A stretch of DNA of 62,513 bases from Cryobacterium sp. PH31-AA6 (GCF_030063195.1 NZ_JASISS010000020.1:1-62513); one strand, 5' to 3'. Counted from the first letter of the stretch, positions 1-9,081 are shown. Notes: generated by a model not told the origin, from the sequence alone. Numbers and translations are program-made.

Positions 1-1
1 A

Positions 2-145
2 ATCCGGATGATCCGCGGCAAACCCCAGGTCGCCGCCCCCGCCTGGGCCGGCACCACCACCACCTGGATCCCCGGCGCCACCCACCGCGCCCAACACCCC
101 ACCCTCACCCCGGTCTCGACAGGCTCGACCACCGGGCCAGACTGA
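2..145 (+). CDS. C-terminal tail of a truncated protein, possibly DUF222/HNH endonuclease family
   Basis: An open frame enters from the left edge and stops at 143-145. The visible residues run IRMIRGKPQVAAPAWAG and then a Thr-rich stretch with WIPGATHRAQH. A basic-hydrophobic stretch followed by a Pro-containing 'PPAW..P' segment near the C-terminus resembles what I recall of DUF222/HNH endonucleases, which are multicopy in Micrococcales. That is family recall, not proof. The last residues (PVSTGSTTGPD) are encoded by the first copy of the 45-bp tandem repeat that follows, so the repeat appears to have extended or replaced the original 3' end. No domain core is visible, so the family call is weak. 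Confidence 0.35.
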   Translation: MRMIRGKPQVAAPAWAGTTTTWIPGATHRAQHPTLTPVSTGSTTGPD

Positions 146-525
146 GCGTCCGCGAGGGTCTCGACGGGCTCGACCACCGGGCCAGGCTGACCGTCCGCGA
201 GGGTCTCGACAGGCTCGACCACCGGGCCAGACTAAGCGTCCGCGAGGGTCTCGACGGGCTCGACCACCGGGCCAGGCTGACCGTCCACGAGGGTCTCGAC
301 AGGCTCGACCACCGGGCCGGGCTGACCGTCCGCGAGGGTCTCGACACGCTCGACCACCGGGCCAGGCTGAGCGTCCGCGGGGTCTCGACGGGCTCGACCA
401 CCGGGCCGGGCTGAGCGTCCGCGAGGGTCTCGACGGGCTCGACCACCGGGCCAGGCTGAGCGTCCGCGAGGGTCTCGACGGGCTCGACCACCGGCGGTCC
501 CGGCCTAGACGGGCTCAACCACCGT
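113..525. repeat. 45-bp tandem repeat array with GTCTCGAC/GGCTCGACCACCGG core
   Basis: The octamer GTCTCGAC recurs at 113, 158, 203, 248, 293, 338, 382, 427 and 472, giving nine units of 45 bp (one of 44 bp). Each unit is GTCTCGACRGGCTCGACCAC followed by CGGGCCAGRCTGANCGTCCGCGAGG. Copies differ mainly at an A/G after GTCTCGAC and at CTGA(C/G). A decayed tenth core (AGACGGGCTCAACCACCGT) lies near 507-525 and encodes the C-terminus and stop of the gene read from the other strand. The core is a dispersed repeat seen commonly in related actinobacteria (from memory). There are no unique spacers, so it is not a CRISPR array. The region 146-504 otherwise holds no credible gene. Confidence 0.9.
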
Positions 526-1566
526 ACGGGTCGCGGTCGAATCGGCGGGCGCCGGGATACGAGGGATCTCGAGCCAGAGCTCGACCTCCGGCTCCGGTGA
601 TTCCTGGCCGAGCGCGGTCAGCCTGGCGTCGGCGCTGCTCAGGCCGACCACGGTGACCGCAGTGGCCGAGCCGTCCCCGGCAGTGCGTGCGATGATCGAA
701 TCGGCGCTGGTGCCCCCGATCGCGGCAGCAAGCAGGTCGAGGACCGCCTCCAGCTCGGGGCCTCGGAGGTCATCGACACCGCCCTCGTCCAGAAGGGTCA
801 CGATCGCGCCGCGCCGCCGGGCCGCCATGATCTGCTCGCGGACGGCTTCGTTGAGCAGCTTCCGGCCGCGAATTTCGTCCCGCACCGCCGCCTCGAGATA
901 GCGGCATTCCTGACGCTCGTCCGCATTGAGCACACCATTCCTGGCGATGATCCGGCGCAGCATGGGCGCCGCCAGACGGATCGTCTGTGCGAGCCTCACC
1001 TGGCGCTCGTAAAGGTGAGCCTCCTGGGCCGCCTGCCAGTCGGTGGCCTCACGTTCGGCCAGTGCATACTGCCGGGCGTCGCGGCCGGCCTTCGCGAGGG
1101 CGCGGGCGAGGATGACCGCCACGGCGACCCACACGGCACTGCCGATCACGCCCATCGAACCGAGGGCGGCCGGGCCGGCCCAGAAAATGGTGTGCACGAT
1201 CAGGGCAGCGGCCCCGATCCAGGCGAGTGCAGGGCGGCGACGCGTGGCCGTGATCGTCATCAGCGTGCCGACGGCGGCGACGTACCAGGTGGCGTAGCCG
1301 TTGTCGGCCGCGCCGTCGAGCTGGCTGCCGACGAGCAGCGGGATCGCCACACAGACCGCGACATTGAAGAAGGCCAGCCAGACCGGCATCCGCATCGGAC
1401 TGGTGGGCCACAGGCTCAGTACCGTCGCGAGGATATAAGCCGCGATCGCCAGGATGGCCGGGCCGGGCGTTCTCGGCTGATTGAGCGAGTACACGCCGAG
1501 CACCACGTGGTACGCGGAGAAGAGGGCGGCGAGGGAGAGCACGAGACCGCGCGGCACGGTGATCAT
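505..1566 (-). CDS. membrane protein with degenerate histidine-kinase-like cytoplasmic region
   Basis: A 353-residue protein. The N-terminal half has about six hydrophobic segments (starting LVLSLAALFSAYHVVLGVYS and ending near VWVAVAVILARALA). The C-terminal half is a charged helical region (about 165-250) followed by an alpha/beta part. The order of parts mirrors the histidine kinase encoded just upstream, but I see no phospho-accepting His box, N box or Gly boxes, so it is probably not a catalytic kinase. Its start overlaps the kinase stop (ATGA at 1563-1566), implying translational coupling as third gene of a regulator-kinase-partner operon. Its last residues (TVVEPV) come from a decayed copy of the neighbouring tandem repeat. 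I do not recognise a named family; a signalling partner is inference. Confidence 0.7.
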   Translation of the reverse strand: MITVPRGLVLSLAALFSAYHVVLGVYSLNQPRTPGPAILAIAAYILATVLSLWPTSPMRMPVWLAFFNVAVCVAIPLLVGSQLDGAADNGYATWYVAAVGTLMTITATRRRPALAWIGAAALIVHTIFWAGPAALGSMGVIGSAVWVAVAVILARALAKAGRDARQYALAEREATDWQAAQEAHLYERQVRLAQTIRLAAPMLRRIIARNGVLNADERQECRYLEAAVRDEIRGRKLLNEAVREQIMAARRRGAIVTLLDEGGVDDLRGPELEAVLDLLAAAIGGTSADSIIARTAGDGSATAVTVVGLSSADARLTALGQESPEPEVELWLEIPRIPAPADSTATRTVVEPV

Positions 1567-2912
1567 GTGCGTGCCTCCGCGGTGTTGTCCGGCAACACGT
1601 CAGCCGGCCACTCGATGGTGATGGTGGTCCCCCGGCCGACCTTGGCACAGATCTGCACCGACCCGCCGACACTGGCGATCCGTTCCAGGATCGAAATGCG
1701 CAATCCCAGACGCTCGCTCGGCACCAGGTCCGGGTCGAAGCCGACGCCGGCATCCGAGACCTCGATCGTGCAGCCGCCCTGCGAGTTCGCGCGCATGGTG
1801 AGAGTGCGGTTCGGATTGGTGCTGCTGCCGTCGCCGGCATGCTGGACGCTGTTGACCATGGCCTGCACACTCGCCGCGAAGAGGGCATCGCTCGCGTGAG
1901 CCGGGAGGCTGAGCCCGACGATCTCGCACTCGACGATCGTGAACGGCGCGGCGAGCTTCGCGGCGGCGTCGCGGATCTGCGCGGCCAGGGAGCTGAACGG
2001 CTCCATGCTGTCGTCCCCGGCCGGGACCATGGCTGCCTCGTTGAGCCGGGTGAGGGCGTCAGCGGCCATCCCGGAGGCCAGTTGAGCCGCCTTGGGGCTG
2101 CCGGCCGCCGCGGTGGCCAGGAACGTGGCCAGGACACTGTCGTGCACGATCGAGTCGACCTGCACCCGCTCGACCTCGGTGGCGTGCTGCCTGACAGCCG
2201 TCGCGTACTGGTGCAACGCATTCGTCTGGGCGGAATCGACCGCTGCCGCCGTCTGACGCAGCATGAAAATGATGATCACAATGGTCTGCCCGAGGATGAT
2301 CGCGTAGACGGCGTCGAGGGAGGCCAGGAGCACGTCGGCGCCGCCGCCGGACGGCTGCGTGCGCACGACACCGTAGACGATCGGCGCGAGGAACGTGTAG
2401 ATCACGGCCCAGACCAGCGGGAATGACACTGCCGCGCTGGCCGTGGCCACGGTGCACACGTACCAGAGCCACGGCTTGCCGTCGAGATCCGCGGCGGGGT
2501 CGAGCATCAGGGACGGCCACCCGACGAGTGCGAGCAGGTAGATCACGGCGACAGCGCCGCTGGTCACGCGCACGCCCCGTTTGGTGATCGCGGCGACAAC
2601 CACGGCGCCGACGCCGAGCGCCAGGGCCAGCGGCGTGAGAAAGGTCATGATCGGTAGCCGCAGGTGCCCCTGGTCGAGCATGATCGGGAGCGCCTGGAGC
2701 GAGAAGATCACGCCGACACTGGCGACCGAGCGTGAGACGACCGTTTCGATCCGGGTGCGACTGATCGGGTTGCGGGGTTGTTTGGGCCCGGCGATGAGGT
2801 CGACGTCGAGTCCGTCCGGGAACCCCAGGGTGGTCGTCTCCGTGGCCCGGCCTGCGCGTTTCGCCCCGCCAGCCCGGAGTGGGAGTGCGGCCGCTGCCCT
2901 AGCCTCGGCCAT
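1563..2912 (-). CDS. membrane sensor histidine kinase, HisKA_3-like
   Basis: A 449-residue two-component kinase. Hydrophobic segments fill about residues 60-220, followed by a helical stretch with VDSIVHDSVLATFL, where H257 is the likely phosphorylated histidine. The ATP-binding domain shows an N box (MVNSVQHAG, N354), a G1 box (SDAGVGFDP) and a G2-like RLGLRISILERI. The frame stays open further upstream, but I chose ATG 2912 because it overlaps the response-regulator stop by 14 bases; upstream codons would lie deep inside that gene. The 3' end overlaps the next gene as ATGA. No extracellular sensing domain of note is visible, so the signal may be membrane-associated. The partner is the regulator upstream. 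Confidence 0.85.
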   Translation of the reverse strand: MAEARAAAALPLRAGGAKRAGRATETTTLGFPDGLDVDLIAGPKQPRNPISRTRIETVVSRSVASVGVIFSLQALPIMLDQGHLRLPIMTFLTPLALALGVGAVVVAAITKRGVRVTSGAVAVIYLLALVGWPSLMLDPAADLDGKPWLWYVCTVATASAAVSFPLVWAVIYTFLAPIVYGVVRTQPSGGGADVLLASLDAVYAIILGQTIVIIIFMLRQTAAAVDSAQTNALHQYATAVRQHATEVERVQVDSIVHDSVLATFLATAAAGSPKAAQLASGMAADALTRLNEAAMVPAGDDSMEPFSSLAAQIRDAAAKLAAPFTIVECEIVGLSLPAHASDALFAASVQAMVNSVQHAGDGSSTNPNRTLTMRANSQGGCTIEVSDAGVGFDPDLVPSERLGLRISILERIASVGGSVQICAKVGRGTTITIEWPADVLPDNTAEART

Positions 2913-3657
2913 CCCCGCCGTCCGGGTCAAGTCCGGGAAGGATGCCATCCTCGACCGCACGACGCAGCAGATCAACCTTCGTCGGGGCTGGCCGGCCCAC
3001 CTCGACGTACTTCACCCGGATCCGGTCGAGGTACTCCCGTGCTGTGGAATGCGCGATGCCGAGCTGCATCGCGACCATCTTCAGCGGCAGCCCCGAGGCG
3101 TAGAGGTGGAGCACGTCACGCTCGCGACGGCCCAGCTGGGCCTTGGCGAAGTCGCGGTCCGCGTCGATCGCGGTCGCCCATTCGAGGTTGTTGAGCACGT
3201 CGCCGCGGGCGACGGATGCGACGGCCGCCATCACGGTCGTCGTCGGCGAGGACTTGGGGATCACCCCGGCAGCGCCGGCGGCCAGCGCCTCCCTGACCAT
3301 GGCGACCCGGTCCGCGATGCTGTGCACGAGCACCGAGGCGCCGGTGCTCCGGGCGTTGCGGACATTGTCGGTGACGAGCGAGCCGTCACCGAGCGACAGG
3401 TCGAGCACGATCACGTCGACGGCCCGGCCGGCGATGCCGTCGATGAGGCCCTGCACCGTGGCCGCGGCGAAGAGGACGTCGTAGCCGGCGTTCTCGCAGG
3501 CCGTCTTGATCCCCAGCCGAACCGATTCGTGGTCATCGGCGATGCCGACCCGCACCGGATGATCGAGGGCCGTTCCGGTACCCGGCTCCTGGCCTGCCGG
3601 CGATTCCAGCGGTGCAATCGGTTCTGTCACGGGGTCTACGTCCTCACTTAGTCGCAC
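2899..3657 (-). CDS. NarL/LuxR-type response regulator
   Basis: A 252-residue DNA-binding response regulator. After about 30 disordered residues the receiver domain has the acidic pair D41-D42 (VGIADDHESVRLG), the phospho-acceptor D86 (VIVLDLSLGDGS), a switch Ser in VLVHSIAD and the conserved Lys in GVIPKSS. The C-terminal LuxR-type helix-turn-helix spans about 175-225 (LGRRERDVLHLYASGLPLK, then AREYLDRIRVKY). It is divergent from the usual LTPRE..VL consensus but keeps the spacing. It is the first gene of the operon with the kinase and the kinase-like membrane protein. Targets cannot be read from sequence. Confidence 0.88.
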   Translation of the reverse strand: MRLSEDVDPVTEPIAPLESPAGQEPGTGTALDHPVRVGIADDHESVRLGIKTACENAGYDVLFAAATVQGLIDGIAGRAVDVIVLDLSLGDGSLVTDNVRNARSTGASVLVHSIADRVAMVREALAAGAAGVIPKSSPTTTVMAAVASVARGDVLNNLEWATAIDADRDFAKAQLGRRERDVLHLYASGLPLKMVAMQLGIAHSTAREYLDRIRVKYVEVGRPAPTKVDLLRRAVEDGILPGLDPDGGDGRG

Positions 3658-3670
3658 AGGTCAACGATAG

Positions 3671-4984
3671 CTATCTGGTGAGCAGCGCGACGGCTTCGAC
3701 ATGGTGGGTATTCGGGAACAGGTCGAACGCCCGCAGCCGACGGAGCTCATAGCCGTGCCCGGCGAGCAGGGCGATGTCGCGGGCGAGCGCCACCGGGTCG
3801 CAGGCCACATAGACGATCTGGCGAGGACCGAGGGCACCGAGCTGGTCGATGACCTCCTTGCCGGCCCCGGCCCTGGGCGGGTCAAGCACGACCGTGGCTG
3901 CCTGCTGCCTCGCCCGGTCTGCCGCGGACGAGTCCCACACCAGGCCGGCCAGGAACCGGTCGACCCTGGCGGTCTGCACGCTCGCGCCAACCCATTCGGC
4001 AAGGTTCTCGGCGGCGAAGTCGGTGGCTTGCGCGTCGCTCTCGACCGAGGTGATCCGCACCGCGCTGCCGAACCGATCGCCGACGGCCGCCGCGAGAAGG
4101 CCGACCCCGCCGTAGAGGTCGAGGTTTGCGGCCTTCAGGTCGAACGTGTCGGCATCGATGGTGTCCTGCACCGTGCGGTACAGCGTCTCGGCTGCGCGTG
4201 CGTGCACCTGCCAAAAACCGGCGGCATCCAGTCGGAACTCGCGTTCGCCGACGACCTCGCGAATCAGGTTGCGCGGCGTCGGGCGGCGTCGGCCGTTCGC
4301 GTCCTGCTCGGCCACAAGCACCTGCACGGTGCCGAGGCTCGGCGCGACCACGTCGACGGATGCGGCCCCGCGAAAGAGCTGGTCGAGCGGCGCGGCCGCC
4401 TCGAGCAGCCGGTCCGCGAGCGGCAGGTCACCGACCGGGATGACCCGGTGGCTTCTGGCCGCGTAAGGCCCGACCGATCCGTCCTCGGCGACGTGGAGGC
4501 GCACCCTGGTGCGCCAGCCCGTGCCGTCGGCGGCATCGCCGGGTGACGCGTTGGGGCCCACCGGGACCGGCTCGACCGTGACATCCGTCTCGATCTTCGC
4601 CATCCGTTTGAGGGCGTCGGCGAGCACCTGGCGCTTCAGTTCGCGCTGGTGGCCCAGTTCGATGTGCCCGAACTCGGCGCCGCCGGCCCGGTCCTCCGGG
4701 TCGCGTTCGAGGGCGGCGGACGCCCAGATGTGCGGCTGGCGCTCGGGGGCGGCGTCGAGCACCTCGATCGTCTCCGCCCGCCAGAAGCTCTTGTGGCTGG
4801 CCGACGTCAGTCTCGCGCGCACCCGCTCGCCGGGCAGGGTGTCGCTGACGAAGACCACGCGCCCCTCGTGCCGGGCAACGAAGATGCCGCCGTGGGCTAC
4901 GTTGGTGACGTCGAGTTCGAGTTCGGTGCCCACTTCGGCGGACTGCTCGCCCGGAATCGACTGGTTTTCGTTGCTGGTGCCCAT
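3671..4984 (-). CDS. class I SAM-dependent RNA methyltransferase, TrmA/RlmD (RumA) family, with TRAM domain
   Basis: Predicted to place a 5-methyl group on a uridine of 23S rRNA or tRNA. The N-terminal TRAM domain (about 1-65) contains VTNVAHGGIFVARHEGRVVF. The Rossmann methyltransferase half shows DLYGGVGLLAA (SAM motif I), TVVLDPPRAGAGKEVI (catalytic DPPR motif) and IVYVACDPVALARDI, in which the Cys is the expected nucleophile. In RumA the motif is SCNP, here ACDP. The frame is open well upstream, but the TRAM domain begins right after ATG 4984. ATG 5002 (adding MWDAQG) is the alternative and has AGGAG only 2 bases in front. Divergent from maf, with only 45 bases between starts. Target position is unknown. 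Confidence 0.85.
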   Translation of the reverse strand: MGTSNENQSIPGEQSAEVGTELELDVTNVAHGGIFVARHEGRVVFVSDTLPGERVRARLTSASHKSFWRAETIEVLDAAPERQPHIWASAALERDPEDRAGGAEFGHIELGHQRELKRQVLADALKRMAKIETDVTVEPVPVGPNASPGDAADGTGWRTRVRLHVAEDGSVGPYAARSHRVIPVGDLPLADRLLEAAAPLDQLFRGAASVDVVAPSLGTVQVLVAEQDANGRRRPTPRNLIREVVGEREFRLDAAGFWQVHARAAETLYRTVQDTIDADTFDLKAANLDLYGGVGLLAAAVGDRFGSAVRITSVESDAQATDFAAENLAEWVGASVQTARVDRFLAGLVWDSSAADRARQQAATVVLDPPRAGAGKEVIDQLGALGPRQIVYVACDPVALARDIALLAGHGYELRRLRAFDLFPNTHHVEAVALLTR

Positions 4985-5029
4985 CCCTTGAGCATCCCAC
5001 ATCGCTCCTACCGTCGCACCAAAGGAACC

Positions 5030-5686
5030 ATGCGCCTCTACCTCGCCTCGACCTCTCCCGCCCGCCTGACGCTGCTGCGTTCTTCGGGGATCGAACCGGT
5101 CACGATGGCGCCGGACGTCGACGAGGATGCCGTGGCCACGGAGGCCGCCCGGCAAGCCGGTGCGCCGCTCACCCCGCATCGGGTGGTCGAGCTGCTCGCC
5201 AGGGCGAAGGCGGAGGCGGTGTCCACCGCGCTCTGCGACGCCGGATCAACCGTGGACGGTCTCATCCTCGGCGGGGACTCGGTGTTCGTGATCGACGAGG
5301 TCATCTACGGCAAGCCGCACACCGCTGAGAAGGCGAGGCAACGCTGGCAGTTGCAGCGCGGGCGCACCGGGCAGCTCTACTCCGGCCACTGGCTGATCGA
5401 GCACACGAACGGGGAGGCCGGGCGGGCGGTCGGCGCGGTGGCGGTCGCGGACGTCACCTTCGCCGACGACATCGACGACGACGAACTCGACGCGTACATC
5501 GCCACAGGCGAACCGCTGTTCGTCGCCGGTGCATTCACGATCGACAGCCTCGGCGCGCCGTTCATTACGCACATCGACGGCGACCCATCCACCGTGGTGG
5601 GCTTGTCACTGCCGACGCTGCGCCGGCTGGTCAACCGGCTGGGCCATTCCTGGCCGAGCCTGTGGAATCGCGGCCGGTCGGCCTGA
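5030..5686 (+). CDS. maf: Maf family nucleoside triphosphate pyrophosphatase
   Basis: A 218-residue Maf protein, a house-cleaning pyrophosphatase that hydrolyses dTTP/UTP or modified NTPs to the monophosphate. It opens with MRLYLASTSPARLTLLRSSG, which aligns with the family signature (L.LAS.SP.R..LL...G). It carries the catalytic-base region ILGGDSVFVIDEVIYGKP (consensus ..aDt.v...g.i.gKP). ATG 5030 is preceded by AAAGGA at 4-5 bases; the reading frame stays open upstream but lies opposite the methyltransferase. In actinobacteria maf often precedes the acyl-CoA carboxylase biotin subunit, as here. Substrate class (dTTP/UTP type or m7GTP type) cannot be assigned safely. Confidence 0.88.
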   Translation: MRLYLASTSPARLTLLRSSGIEPVTMAPDVDEDAVATEAARQAGAPLTPHRVVELLARAKAEAVSTALCDAGSTVDGLILGGDSVFVIDEVIYGKPHTAEKARQRWQLQRGRTGQLYSGHWLIEHTNGEAGRAVGAVAVADVTFADDIDDDELDAYIATGEPLFVAGAFTIDSLGAPFITHIDGDPSTVVGLSLPTLRRLVNRLGHSWPSLWNRGRSA

Positions 5687-5795
5687 CCCACGACCCTCGC
5701 CCGGACCCGTTTGTAGGCATCAGCACCTTTCTCACACATCTTTTTGTGGGACAGAACCAAAACGTCGGGGTGCAGGCACCATAAGCTAAGGCACT

Positions 5796-7571
5796 GTGTC
5801 GCGAATAACGAAGGTCCTCATCGCCAACCGGGGCGAGATCGCCGTCCGGGTTATCCGAGCCGCGAAAGACAGCGGCATACTCTCGGTCGCCGTCTACGCC
5901 GATCAGGATCGTGACAACGTGCATGCGCACCTTGCCGACGAGGCCTACGGACTCGACGGAACGACCAGCGCCGAAACCTACCTCGTGATCGAGAAGATCC
6001 TCTCGGTGGCCAGGCGGTCCGGCGCCGACGCCGTGCACCCCGGCTACGGCTTCCTCGCCGAGAACGCCGACTTCGCCCGGGCCGTGATCAATGCCGGACT
6101 GATCTGGATCGGCCCGTCACCCGAGGCGATCGAGAAGCTCGGCGACAAGGTCTCCGCCCGCCACGTCGCGGAGAAGGTGCACGCGCCGATGGCGCCCGGC
6201 ACCCTGAACCCCGTGATCGACGCGGCCGAGGTACTCGACTTCGTCGACCTGCACGGCCTGCCCGTTGCGATCAAGGCCGCCTTCGGTGGCGGAGGGCGCG
6301 GCCTCAAGGTCGTCCGCACCCGCGAAGAGGTGCCGGAGCTCTTCGATTCGGCCACCCGGGAGGCCGTCGCGGCCTTCGGGCGCGGCGAATGCTTCGTCGA
6401 GAAGTACCTGGACAAGCCCCGTCACGTGGAGACCCAGTGCCTCGCCGACGTCCACGGCAACGTGGTCGTCGTCTCCACCAGGGACTGCTCCCTGCAGCGC
6501 AGGCACCAGAAACTCGTCGAGGAAGCCCCGGCCCCGTTCCTGACCGACGCCCAGCAGGCGGAGATGTACCGGGCCTCCAAGGCCATCCTCAAGGAGGTCG
6601 GCTATGTCGGTGCCGGTACCTGCGAGTTCCTGATCGGACAGGACGGCACCGTCTCCTTCCTCGAGGTGAACACCCGACTGCAGGTCGAACACCCGGTGTC
6701 TGAGGAAGTGACCGGAATCGACCTCGTCCGCGAGCAGTTCCGTCTGGCGGAGGGCGAGAGCCTGGACTACCCGGACCCCGTTCCCACCGGCCATTCCTTC
6801 GAGTTCCGGATCAACGGCGAAGATGCCGGCCGGGGCTTCATGCCCTCCCCCGGGCCCGTGCACGTGTTCAAGCCGGCGAGCGGCCCCGGCGTTCGCGTCG
6901 ACAGCGGCGTGCAGGCCGGCGACGTGATCTCCGGCTCGTTCGACTCCCTGCTCGCCAAGCTCATCGTCACCGGCGCCACCCGGCAGGAAGCCCTCGAGCG
7001 TTCCCGGCGCGCCCTCGACGAGTTCGAGATCGCCGGCCTCCCCACCGTGCTCCCGTTCCACCGCAAGATCGTGCGCGATCCCGCCTTCGCCCCGCTGGAC
7101 GGCGAGCCTTTCTCGATCTACACGCGCTGGATCGAGACCGAGTTCGAGAACGACATCGACCCGTGGAGCGGCTCGCTCGAAGAGCCCACCGGGCCGGCCA
7201 AGCGACACAACGTCGTGGTCGAGGTCGATGGGCGTCGGGTCGAGGTCAGCCTTCCCGTGCGGCTGCTCCCCGGCGCGGCCTCCGAGAACACCGCGGGGCC
7301 GGCCCCCCGTCGCCGCAGCGGCGCCCACGCGGTGAACACCGCGACCGGCGACTCAGTGCACGCGCCGATGCAGGCGACCGTGGTCAAGCTGGCCGTGGCC
7401 GAGGGCGACATCGTCGTCAAGGGCGATCTGCTCCTGGTGCTCGAGGCGATGAAGATGGAACAGCCCCTCACCGCGCACAAGGACGGAATGGTCGGCAGCA
7501 TCGAGGCGCTCGTCGGCACCACCGTCGCCTCCGGCTCCCTGCTGATGTCCGTGACGGACCAGCCCGCCTGA
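5796..7571 (+). CDS. accA3: acetyl/propionyl-CoA carboxylase alpha subunit (biotin carboxylase + BCCP)
   Basis: A 591-residue fused subunit that carboxylates its own biotin with bicarbonate and ATP and feeds a carboxyltransferase beta subunit (not in this window) for malonyl-CoA or methylmalonyl-CoA synthesis. Visible parts: biotin carboxylase N-domain ([19 protein letters not shown]), ATP-grasp domain with the Gly-rich loop [13 protein letters not shown], catalytic [14 protein letters not shown], and a C-terminal biotinyl domain with [12 protein letters not shown], where K553 is biotinylated. An Ala/Pro-rich linker (about 480-510) joins the two. Length fits the actinobacterial AccA family. 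The start is GTG 5796, right after CTAAGGCACT; no upstream in-frame alternative fits. A strong terminator follows. Confidence 0.93.
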   Translation: MSRITKVLIANRGEIAVRVIRAAKDSGILSVAVYADQDRDNVHAHLADEAYGLDGTTSAETYLVIEKILSVARRSGADAVHPGYGFLAENADFARAVINAGLIWIGPSPEAIEKLGDKVSARHVAEKVHAPMAPGTLNPVIDAAEVLDFVDLHGLPVAIKAAFGGGGRGLKVVRTREEVPELFDSATREAVAAFGRGECFVEKYLDKPRHVETQCLADVHGNVVVVSTRDCSLQRRHQKLVEEAPAPFLTDAQQAEMYRASKAILKEVGYVGAGTCEFLIGQDGTVSFLEVNTRLQVEHPVSEEVTGIDLVREQFRLAEGESLDYPDPVPTGHSFEFRINGEDAGRGFMPSPGPVHVFKPASGPGVRVDSGVQAGDVISGSFDSLLAKLIVTGATRQEALERSRRALDEFEIAGLPTVLPFHRKIVRDPAFAPLDGEPFSIYTRWIETEFENDIDPWSGSLEEPTGPAKRHNVVVEVDGRRVEVSLPVRLLPGAASENTAGPAPRRRSGAHAVNTATGDSVHAPMQATVVKLAVAEGDIVVKGDLLLVLEAMKMEQPLTAHKDGMVGSIEALVGTTVASGSLLMSVTDQPA

Positions 7572-7577
7572 GACACG

Positions 7578-7616
7578 TAAAAAGCACCTTCGCCCCGCGG
7601 GCGAAGGTGCTTTTTG
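7578..7616. terminator. bidirectional intrinsic terminator between biotin carboxylase gene and lpdA
   Basis: A perfect 17-bp stem: AAAAAGCACCTTCGCCC pairs with GGGCGAAGGTGCTTTTT (7579-7595 with 7599-7615), closing a three-base loop. The A run on the left and T run on the right make it work in both directions. It lies between two convergent genes (stops at 7571 and 7645). Confidence 0.95.
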
Positions 7617-7644
7617 CGTAACTGAGCGCGTAACGCCCCGAGTG

Positions 7645-9081
7645 CTAGGCCACGATGTGCATGGCGCGCGCGGCATCCGTGATCGACCCGGTGAGCGACG
7701 GATAGACCGGGAACGCCCGGGCCACCTCGTCCACGGTCAGCCGGTGCTCGACCGCGAGAGCGAGCGGGAAGATGAGCTCGCTGGCCTTGGGCGCCACAAT
7801 CACGCCGCCGATGACGGTGCCGGTGGTCGTGGTCGCGAACAGCTTCACGAAACCGTCCTTGATCCCCATCATCTTGGCGCGGGGGTTCGACGACAGCGCC
7901 AGCTTGTAGATGATGCCGCGGGTGAGGCCGTCCTCGATCTGCTTCTGGGTCCAACCGACCGTGGCGATCTCGGGCTGGGTGAAGATGTTCGCCGCGACGT
8001 TGCGAATCTCGATCGGGTTGACCGCGTCGCCCATCGCGTGGAACACCGCGGTGCGGCCCATCATCGAGGCAACGGATGCCAGCGGCAGCTCGGTCGTGCA
8101 GTCGCCGGCCGCGTAGATGTTCGGGATCGACGTGCGCGCCACCCGGTTCACCCGGATGTGGCCGGACTCGGAGACCTGCACCCCGGCCTCCTCGAGGCCG
8201 ATGCCTGAGGTGTTCGGCACGGAGCCGACGGCGATCAGGCAGTGACTGCCCGCGACGGTGCGGCCGTCCGCCAGAGTCGCCAGCACGCCCGTGTCCGTGC
8301 GTACGACGGAGGACGCGCGCGACTTGTTCAGCACGACCATGCCATTGCGTTTGAACACGTTCTCGATCACGGCGGCCGCGTCGGCGTCCTCGCCGGGAAG
8401 CACCTGGTCGCGGCTGGAAATCAGGGTGACCTTCGCACCGAGAGCCCGGTAGGCGGAGGCGAACTCGGCCCCGGTCACGCCGGACCCGACCACGATGAGG
8501 TGCTCCGGGACGGCGCGCAGGTTGTAGAGCTCGGTCCAGCTGAGGATGCGCTCACCATCGGGGATCGCCGTCGGCAGGATGCGCGGCGTGGCCCCGACCG
8601 ACACGACGATCGTGTCCGCGTCGATCCGGTCGAAGTCGGTGCCTGAACCGTCTTCGGTGGTGGAGACGATGACGCCACTGGTGCCGTCGAGCCGGCCGTG
8701 GCCGCTGACGAGGTGCACCCCGGCCCGCATCAGCGTGGCCTTCATGTCCTCGGACTGCTGCCGGGCGAGGGCGAGAAGTCTCTTGTTGACGGCGGCCAGG
8801 TTGACGGCCACCTCGGGGCGGGCGGGGCGGCCGGTGTCGCCGCGCACGAACAGTTGCACGCCCAGGTCGGTGGCGTCACCGATGGAGTTGGTGGCCTCGG
8901 CCGTGGCGATGAGGGATTTGGAGGGGACGACATCCGTGATCACGGCGGAGCCGCCGACACCGACCCGCTCGACCAGGGTGACCTCGGCTCCCTGCTGGGC
9001 ACCCGCCAGGGCGGCCTCGTAACCGCCGGGCCCTCCGCCGAGGATAGCGATGCGCTGCTTGCGTTCGAACTCGTAGGCCAT
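7645..9081 (-). CDS. lpdA: LpdA-type NAD(P)H:quinone reductase (flavoprotein disulfide reductase fold without redox cysteines)
   Basis: A 478-residue FAD/NAD(P)H oxidoreductase. It has the FAD dinucleotide motif IAILGGGPGGYEAALAGAQQ, the NAD(P)H motif LIVVGSGVTGAEFASAYRALG, a second FAD contact at IYAAGDCTTELPLA and a C-terminal dimerisation domain. In true disulfide reductases the helix after the FAD motif reads GG.C....C.PSK; here it is GGSAVITDVVPSKS, so both redox cysteines are absent. Loss of one or both cysteines is known for Mycobacterium tuberculosis LpdA (Rv3303c), a quinone reductase, so I assign that role by family. ATG 9081 has GGGAGA eight bases upstream; longer starts lack support. 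Divergent from the purine nucleoside phosphorylase. Confidence 0.85.
   Translation of the reverse strand: MAYEFERKQRIAILGGGPGGYEAALAGAQQGAEVTLVERVGVGGSAVITDVVPSKSLIATAEATNSIGDATDLGVQLFVRGDTGRPARPEVAVNLAAVNKRLLALARQQSEDMKATLMRAGVHLVSGHGRLDGTSGVIVSTTEDGSGTDFDRIDADTIVVSVGATPRILPTAIPDGERILSWTELYNLRAVPEHLIVVGSGVTGAEFASAYRALGAKVTLISSRDQVLPGEDADAAAVIENVFKRNGMVVLNKSRASSVVRTDTGVLATLADGRTVAGSHCLIAVGSVPNTSGIGLEEAGVQVSESGHIRVNRVARTSIPNIYAAGDCTTELPLASVASMMGRTAVFHAMGDAVNPIEIRNVAANIFTQPEIATVGWTQKQIEDGLTRGIIYKLALSSNPRAKMMGIKDGFVKLFATTTTGTVIGGVIVAPKASELIFPLALAVEHRLTVDEVARAFPVYPSLTGSITDAARAMHIVA

Noticed and set aside
113..500. Possible CRISPR array
   Set aside because: Units are contiguous 45-bp tandem repeats with no unique spacers, and no cas genes are in the window.
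105..518. 137-residue minus-strand reading frame with repeating SLARWSSLSRPSR-like units
   Set aside because: It is simply the 45-bp tandem array translated; the period is a multiple of three with no stop in this frame. No ribosome site or family resemblance.
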